From NCBI GenBank assembly GCA_013696425.1, contig JACCYP010000341.1, positions 1-20,497 of the forward strand: a stretch of 20,497 nt of DNA. The letters are read 5' to 3'. Each line of letters opens with the position of its first letter. The stretch's first letter is position 1. Below, in pieces: positions 16,436 through 20,497 of the stretch. The translations under genes were made by a program, and so were the position numbers. The stretch comes from Thermoleophilaceae bacterium. GTDB lineage: Bacteria > Actinomycetota > Thermoleophilia > Solirubrobacterales > Thermoleophilaceae. The notes beneath the pieces are model-generated. The model did not search any database, was not told where the DNA came from, and saw nothing but the letters and a program-made list of their open reading frames with translations.

Positions 16436-16882
16436 CTATGACCGGTCACGGAGCCGTTCCAGCGCCTTCGCCGCCATCTCGCGCTCGCCCCTGTAGGCGA
16501 GCGCTTCCGGCGCCCCGGCGAGCGGTAGCCATTCGGCCCCGACCACCTCCTCCTCCTGCGGAGTGATCGTCCCGCCCGCGTAGCGAAAGAGGAAGAACGA
16601 GACGAGCTTGAAGATGCGCTTCCCATCCCGGGCATACCAGTACTTCACGTCTCCGAGCTTGTCCGGATCGACGGCGTCGATGCCGGTCTCCTCGCGCACC
16701 TCCCGCTGTGCGGCCTCCTTCATCGACTCGCCCTCTTCGGGGTGTCCCTTCGGAAGCGCGATCACGCTCCCGTCCTTCACCCGCACGACCGCCACGTAGT
16801 CCCGTCCGCGCATTCGCCGCACGACGACACCGCCAGCGGAGAACTCCCTTTCGAGTGGCGGCTTCATCGGGGTCTCAGCCAT
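16436..16882 (-). CDS. Nudix hydrolase
   Basis: 148 aa. The Nudix box is complete: GHPEEGESMKEAAQREVREE then TGI, fitting G-x5-E-x7-R-E-U-x-E-E-x-G-U. SAGGVVVRRMRGRDYVAVVR before it is typical of the MutT1/Ap4A hydrolase type, as is the KGHPEEGES pattern. It would cleave a nucleoside diphosphate linked to another moiety, with Mg at the glutamates. The substrate may be Ap4A or an oxidised or capped nucleotide. Its start overlaps the end of the methyltransferase gene by 8 bp; a second in-frame ATG at 16867 is possible. It is the last gene of the crp-pcm-Nudix group. Confidence 0.9.
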   Translation of the reverse strand: MAETPMKPPLEREFSAGGVVVRRMRGRDYVAVVRVKDGSVIALPKGHPEEGESMKEAAQREVREETGIDAVDPDKLGDVKYWYARDGKRIFKLVSFFLFRYAGGTITPQEEEVVGAEWLPLAGAPEALAYRGEREMAAKALERLRDRS

Positions 16883-17543
16883 CGCCGGTCACCAGCGGCA
16901 CGAAGCGAACCGCGGAGAAGGGTTCCCAGCCGCCGTCGCGGATCCTGATCAGCCGCTCGTCGTCCCCGGCGCGCACCGGGCAGATGAGTGCCGCGCCGGG
17001 TGCGAGCTGCTCGCGTAACGCCCGCGGCGCGTCATTCTGCGCGACGGCGGCCACGGAGATCCCTCCGAATGGCGCCTGGTCGGGCGCGCCGCGTGCGCCG
17101 TCGCCGGTGCGCACCTCGACACTCGCGTAGCCGAGCTTGTCCAGGCGGGTGCTCGCGGCGTCCGCGAGCGCGGGGTCGCGCTCGATGGCGATCACCCCGG
17201 CGCAGAGCTCCGAGAGCACGGCCGCGGCATAACCCGAGCCGGTACCGACCTCGAGAACGAGCTCGGTGCCGCGCAGCTCGAGAAGCTGCGCCATGAATGC
17301 GACCACCCACGGCTGGGAGATCGTCTGGCCGCCGCCGATCCGCAGCGCGCCGTCGCGGTAGGCGTCGCGGCGGCGGTCGTCGGGGACGAACTCCTCGCGT
17401 GGCACGCTGGCCATCGCCGCCAGCACGCGCGGATCTCCGATCCCGCGCCGGACGAGCTGGCGCGCGACCATCCGCGAGCGTGGGCGCTCGTACGGATCGC
17501 CGGTCGGCTCAGTAGATGTAGTTCCTGAGCGTGGCGGGCTCAT
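16875..17543 (-). CDS. pcm: Protein-L-isoaspartate O-methyltransferase
   Basis: 222 aa from ATG 17543. GIGDPRVLAAMASVPREEFVP, GGGQTISQPWVVAFMAQLLEL and the SAM motif I VLEVGTGSGYAAAVL identify Pcm, which methylates L-isoaspartyl residues so that damaged proteins are repaired. The start is uncertain: a GTG at 17561 and an ATG at 17471 are alternatives, none has a clear ribosome site, and the chosen one overlaps the crp stop by 35 bp. In the C-terminal part GGISVAAVAQNDAPRALREQL replaces the usual D-x-I-x-V-x-A-A pattern only loosely. It sits between crp and the Nudix gene. Confidence 0.88.
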   Translation of the reverse strand: MSPPRSGTTSTEPTGDPYERPRSRMVARQLVRRGIGDPRVLAAMASVPREEFVPDDRRRDAYRDGALRIGGGQTISQPWVVAFMAQLLELRGTELVLEVGTGSGYAAAVLSELCAGVIAIERDPALADAASTRLDKLGYASVEVRTGDGARGAPDQAPFGGISVAAVAQNDAPRALREQLAPGAALICPVRAGDDERLIRIRDGGWEPFSAVRFVPLVTGDG

Positions 17544-18201
17544 GTACCACGACTTTCCCACGCCCGTTCGTGACCAATCCGGCGCGCTCGAGCGTCGCGA
17601 GGAAGCGTGAGGCCGATTCGCGCGAGGAGCCGGCGAGCTGGGCGATGTCCGCCTGGGTGGCGGAGATCAGCACATCGGTCTCGCCGGCCCCCTCCGCCTG
17701 CCGCGCGGCCACCTGCCCGAGCAGCACGTTCGCGACGCGCCCGGCCACCGTCTGGAAGGACTGGCGCGAGACCCGCTCGTTGGCCGCGCGCAGCCGTGCG
17801 GCGATCTCGTGCAGCATCTTCACGGCGATGTCGGGGTGGGCGCGCATCAGCCGCGCCATGTCCCCGGCGAGCAGCGCCACCGTCTCGGTGTCCTCGAGCG
17901 TCTCCACAGAGGCCGAGCGGGTTTCGCCGTCGAACATCGCAAGCTCGCCGAACATCGACCCGGAGCGCAGTTCGGCGAGGGCGATCGTGCGGCCGTCGGT
18001 GTGGCGGCGGGCGATCCGCACCGCGCCGGTCTGGACGACGTAGCACGTGTCCCCGGGGTCGCCCTCGCGGAAGATGACCTCCCCCGATCCGTAAGACCGG
18101 GGGACGGCCACTTCGGCGACCTGCTCGACCTCCTCGGCGCTCAGTCCGCTGAACATCGGGACGCGGGCGAGCAGCCCGGAGGTCTCCTCCCTGGAGCCCA
18201 T
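17509..18201 (-). CDS. Crp/Fnr-family transcriptional regulator
   Basis: 230 aa from ATG 18201. Residues 12-130 form a cyclic-nucleotide-binding domain with the phosphate-binding cassette FGELAMFDGETRSASV, keeping the Glu and the Arg-Ser that contact cAMP in Crp. A central dimer helix is followed by a winged helix-turn-helix (ISATQADIAQLAGSSRESASRFLATLERAGLV). There are no cysteine ligands for Fe-S, so it is Crp/GlxR-like rather than Fnr-like. The start is backed by TAGGTT 7 nt upstream. It heads the crp-pcm-Nudix run. What it regulates is not visible; cAMP is the likely but unproven ligand. Confidence 0.9.
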   Translation of the reverse strand: MGSREETSGLLARVPMFSGLSAEEVEQVAEVAVPRSYGSGEVIFREGDPGDTCYVVQTGAVRIARRHTDGRTIALAELRSGSMFGELAMFDGETRSASVETLEDTETVALLAGDMARLMRAHPDIAVKMLHEIAARLRAANERVSRQSFQTVAGRVANVLLGQVAARQAEGAGETDVLISATQADIAQLAGSSRESASRFLATLERAGLVTNGRGKVVVHEPATLRNYIY

Positions 18202-18208
18202 TCCGGGG

Positions 18209-18214
18209 AACCTA
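18209..18214 (-). promoter_or_regulatory. Putative leaderless -10 element of crp, overlapping a stop codon
   Basis: TAGGTT on the minus strand ends 7 nt before the ATG at 18201. Its TAG is also the stop codon of the DUF4349 gene. Confidence 0.45.
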
Positions 18215-19132
18215 CCCGGTGCGGTGCCGTGCGCTCCACCGGTATGTCGTCCAGAAGAGCAGAACCAGGAGGCCAACCGGGATCAGGAGGCCGAGCAAGC
18301 GCAGCGCGATGTTCACGGACTCGAGCAGCGAGCCGGTGAGATCGTCGAGGCCCTCCTGGACGCCGCCGGGCGAGGCGCCGGAGCCGCCGTCCTTCTCGAG
18401 AGTCACCGAGATCGAGGCGAAGGCGGTGCGCTCGCCCAGGCGCCGGATCTCGCCCTGGAGCCGGCGGACCTCGGCCGAGGCGAGGTCGAGCTGGCGGCGC
18501 AGAGACCGCGCCTCGTTGCCGGAGTCGGCGCGCTCGAGCCGGCGCAGCAGGCTCTTGCGCTCCGCCCGCGCCCGGTCGAGCCGGTCCTGCGCAGTTACGA
18601 AGCCCTGCGTCACGTCCTGGCTGCGCTGGGTGCGCGACTCGACCGTCGCGAGGTCCCCGAGGTCGGCCATGGCGGCGATCAGCTCCCGGGCCGGCACGCG
18701 CAGCTCGAAGCTGCCGCTGGCGCCGTCCTCGCCTGTAGAGAGGTCCGAGGACACGATGTAGCCCTTGCGCTGCTCGGCGACTCGAGCGATCCCCGCGGCG
18801 GCCTTGCCGATGTCGTCCTCGCCGGCGGCGAGGGTGATCGATGCCGAGCGCTCCACTCGCCGCTGCCGCTCCCCGTCGGCGAAATCCTCGCCGGGCGGGG
18901 GCACTGGCTCGGGCAGGATCACGGGCGACTCCGATGCCGGGCCGGCCCGCGCCGCGTCCTGCCTCGGAGCAGCAAGGTCGGGTTGAGACCCGGAGCGAAC
19001 CGAGGTGCTCGCTGAGCCCTCGGTTTCCCGTTTCCGCTCGATTGCGCCTGCGACGAGCAGGCCTATCAGCAGCAGAACGGCGGCTGCGGCGAGGATGGTG
19101 CGGGGTGAGATGCGTCGTAGTGTCGAGTTCAT
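18212..19132 (-). CDS. DUF4349 membrane-anchored coiled-coil protein
   Basis: 306 aa from ATG 19132. A transmembrane helix at about residues 13-34 (TILAAAAVLLLIGLLVAGA) is followed by a Ser/Pro-rich linker. The DUF4349 core begins near RRVERSASITL, continues with GYIVSSDLSTGEDGASGSFELRVPA and includes a coiled coil of about 70 residues (AQDRLDRARAERKSLLRRL onward). A second hydrophobic segment (LLGLLIPVGLLVLLFW) precedes a basic tail, so both ends are in the cytoplasm and the middle is outside. The function of DUF4349 is unknown. It lies 10 bp upstream of crp on the same strand and may be cotranscribed with it. Confidence 0.85.
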   Translation of the reverse strand: MNSTLRRISPRTILAAAAVLLLIGLLVAGAIERKRETEGSASTSVRSGSQPDLAAPRQDAARAGPASESPVILPEPVPPPGEDFADGERQRRVERSASITLAAGEDDIGKAAAGIARVAEQRKGYIVSSDLSTGEDGASGSFELRVPARELIAAMADLGDLATVESRTQRSQDVTQGFVTAQDRLDRARAERKSLLRRLERADSGNEARSLRRQLDLASAEVRRLQGEIRRLGERTAFASISVTLEKDGGSGASPGGVQEGLDDLTGSLLESVNIALRLLGLLIPVGLLVLLFWTTYRWSARHRTG

Positions 19133-19179
19133 GACCGCTACTACGGGCCCGCTCAACCGTTCATCACACTGTGCTTGAA

Positions 19180-19677
19180 ATGAAGCGAGCGACAGCAATC
19201 GGACTCGGCGTGGTGGCGGCAGTTGCCGTCGCCCCGGCCGGAGCAGCCAAGCCCCAGGCGTGGGCCACGGTGAACATCTGCGATACGCCGGGCCACCCAA
19301 ACCAGATGGGTGTGCGGGCGAACATGCCCGGCAACGGCAAGCGCCAGAAGATGTACATGCGCTTCCGCGCCCAGTTCTTCTCCGCCGATGGCAAGTGGGA
19401 GGACGTGAAGGGCCCCGGGCTCTCCAGGTGGATCTACGCCGGCTCCGCGAGGCTCGCCAACCGCCAGGCCGGCTACACGTTCTCCTTCTCGCCGCCGAGC
19501 CGCAGCACCCGCTTCGTGCTCCGCGGTCTCGTAGCCTTCGAGTACCGCGAGAAGAAGAAGGGCGAGCGCGAGCGCGTCGTACGGCGATTCCGCAAGAACA
19601 CGAAGGGCGGCTACCCGCTGGCCCGCGGCGGCGACCCGCCCGGCTATTCCAACGGCGTCTGCGAGATCAGGCCCTAG
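19180..19677 (+). CDS. Small secreted protein, conserved hypothetical
   Basis: 165 aa from ATG 19180 (a GTG three codons earlier is possible). It has a signal peptide, MKRATAIGLGVVAAVAVAP with cleavage likely after AGA, and then AKPQAWATVNICDTPGHPNQMGVRANMPG. The only two mature cysteines, in NICDT and at the C-terminal GVCEIRP, could form a disulfide closing the domain. I recognise the WATVNICDT style from secreted proteins in Thermoleophilia, without a function. It diverges from the DUF4349 gene with 47 bp between starts and has no ribosome site; CACTGT 7 nt upstream is a degenerate -10. Confidence 0.72.
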   Translation: MKRATAIGLGVVAAVAVAPAGAAKPQAWATVNICDTPGHPNQMGVRANMPGNGKRQKMYMRFRAQFFSADGKWEDVKGPGLSRWIYAGSARLANRQAGYTFSFSPPSRSTRFVLRGLVAFEYREKKKGERERVVRRFRKNTKGGYPLARGGDPPGYSNGVCEIRP

Positions 19678-19750
19678 GCGCGAATGCCTACGCCTGGCGG
19701 CGTCCTCGGGTCTCGGCTTGGCCCACCAAGCCTTCGACCCTGCGTCACTG

Positions 19751-19775
19751 GCCAGGCTTGACCTTCGCGCCTGGC
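19751..19775. terminator. Hairpin between convergent genes
   Basis: GCCAGGC 19751-19757 pairs with GCCTGGC 19769-19775, with an 11-nt loop. It sits at the 3' ends of the convergent secreted-protein and nuclease genes. There is no T-run, so termination is only possible. Confidence 0.3.
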
Positions 19776-20394
19776 TAGTAGAAGACGTAGCGGAACTTGG
19801 TGCCGTCGCAGAAGCGGCGGAGCTTGGTCCCGAGGGTCGCGCCGTGCGAGCGGTTCTCCGAGCTCGGCACGTAGGCCACGTCGGCCAGCCACCCCGGGGG
19901 ATCCTCGCCCTGGGTGAGTAGATCCGAGCCCCTGCCGCGTCCCATGGCCGGCGGGTACTCGTCGCGGTCGTGAGGAGTGCGACGAAGCCGAGCAGCTTCG
20001 AGCGCCGCTTGTCCGTGCCCTCGCGGTTGAGCACGAGCACCGACGGCCAGCCCTTCGCCCGAGCGGCATCGAAGTGGCTCTTGATGGTCGGGTATTTGGT
20101 CTTGCTGAAGCCGATGTCCGCCACGCCCCTCGGCGTGGTGCACGACGGCTTCGGCCTGGCCTTCTTCTTGGTAGTGGCCTTCTTCTTCGGCTTCGCATTG
20201 GGCTTCGGCGCGCCGGGCCTCAGGCACGGGCACGGCAGCGCCTCGCAGAAGATCCCGTCGCCATCCCCGTCACGGGTGTCGCCCGCGCGCTGGGCGGCCG
20301 CCTGGTTGTCGTAGTCCGCGCAGGTGGCTGCGGCCCGCGCGAAGCCCTCGGCGGCCAGCGCGGCGGGCGCCGCATCCGCAGCGGGCGCGAGCAA
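19775..20394 (-). pseudogene. Excalibur + NucA/NucB-type secreted nuclease, frameshifted
   Basis: Two frames together give one protein. Frame A from about 20394 has a signal-peptide core (LVTLLLLAPAADA, with upstream codons), an Excalibur calcium-binding motif (TCADYDNQAAAQ, then DGDGDGIFCEALPCPC), a Lys/Pro linker and the first half of a NucA/NucB DNase domain (FSKTKYPTIKSHFDAARAKG, LVLNREGTDKRRSKLLGF). The second half continues in the next frame from about 19990: HDRDEYPPAM, VAYVPSSENRSHGATLGTKL and FCDGTKFRYVFY, ending TAG at 19775. The shift corresponds to one lost base at 19965-19990. Neither frame has an ATG or GTG start; only TTG 20394 is available, in the middle of the signal peptide. 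This is either a young pseudogene or sequencing error. Confidence 0.7.
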
Positions 20395-20420
20395 CAGGAG
20401 CGTTACGAGAGCGCTACGGG

Positions 20421-20436
20421 CGATACGCGCGTATCG
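20421..20436. repeat. Perfect 16-bp palindrome upstream of the nuclease
   Basis: CGATACGCGCGTATCG is its own reverse complement. It lies between a GGAGG (minus strand) and the signal-peptide codons of the nuclease. Confidence 0.5.
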
Positions 20437-20468
20437 ACACCTCCGGCGCGCTCTTGAGCAAGCGTCCT

Positions 20469-20497
20469 GCCCTGACCACCGTGTGGGTGGGCAGGGC
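20469..20497. repeat. Hairpin at the window edge
   Basis: GCCCTG 20469-20474 with CAGGGC 20492-20497 and CCACC with GGTGG inside, one A-G mismatch and a GTGTG loop. It may be the terminator of a gene beyond the window, but no T-run is visible before the sequence ends. Confidence 0.35.

Noticed and set aside
19153..19774. Continuation of nuclease frame A past the frameshift to 19153
   Set aside because: The text becomes Arg/Ala/Ser-rich shadow sequence, while the true nuclease end is in the neighbouring frame and stops at 19775.

Overview
This is high-GC chromosomal DNA from an actinobacterium. The gene families and the secreted proteins look most like Thermoleophilia/Solirubrobacterales. That placement is an inference from family content and codon bias, because there is no rRNA or other marker gene in the window. 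Almost all of it is dense core-genome coding sequence with overlapping operons. I see no phage, IS element, CRISPR array or tRNA.

Layout. 1-2283: the 3' part of an SGNH-hydrolase-like protein, a YhaM-like OB-fold/HD exoribonuclease (minus strand) and a PAC2 protein (plus strand). 2308-7476: a large UvrD/AdnAB-type helicase with a C-terminal Fe-S PD-(D/E)XK nuclease (minus strand) diverges across 22 bp from an operon of an inositol-monophosphatase-family enzyme, an EstB-like serine hydrolase and a DUF2342 zinc metalloprotease (to 8528). 8529-9865: an orphan C-terminal coding fragment, an AT-rich promoter carrying a LexA-like palindrome, a very basic nucleoid-type protein, then a foldable RNA segment ending in a strong intrinsic terminator. 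9866-12612: Mrp/ApbC ATPase, MOSC protein, convergent 7Fe ferredoxin, and an NDUFA9-like SDR. 12584-13887: MerR-DICT regulator translationally coupled to a sigma-70-like gene that lacks its N-terminus. 13894-15971: groES-groEL with a CIRCE operator and terminator. 16009-19132 (all minus strand): ASCH protein, Nudix hydrolase, protein-L-isoaspartate methyltransferase, Crp/Fnr regulator and DUF4349 membrane protein. 19171-20497: a small secreted protein and a frame-disrupted Excalibur/NucB-type secreted nuclease.

Themes. Several genes handle macromolecule damage or turnover: helicase-nuclease, Nudix, isoaspartate methyltransferase, GroES/EL and exoribonuclease. A Mrp/MOSC/ferredoxin group concerns Fe-S and metal-sulfur chemistry. 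A clear local regulatory style is leaderless transcription: a TANNNT -10 hexamer lies 7 nt before the start codon of the PAC2, mrp, ASCH and crp genes, 8 nt before the helicase and 9 nt before the phosphatase. Genes with real Shine-Dalgarno leaders (groES, groEL, the basic protein) are those expected to be strongly expressed.

I did not find a clear new defence or mobile system. The best leads are the LexA-like operator on the basic-protein gene, the folded RNA/terminator placed immediately before mrp, the overlapping divergent -10 elements between the helicase and the phosphatase, and the N-terminally truncated sigma gene abutting the groEL terminator.
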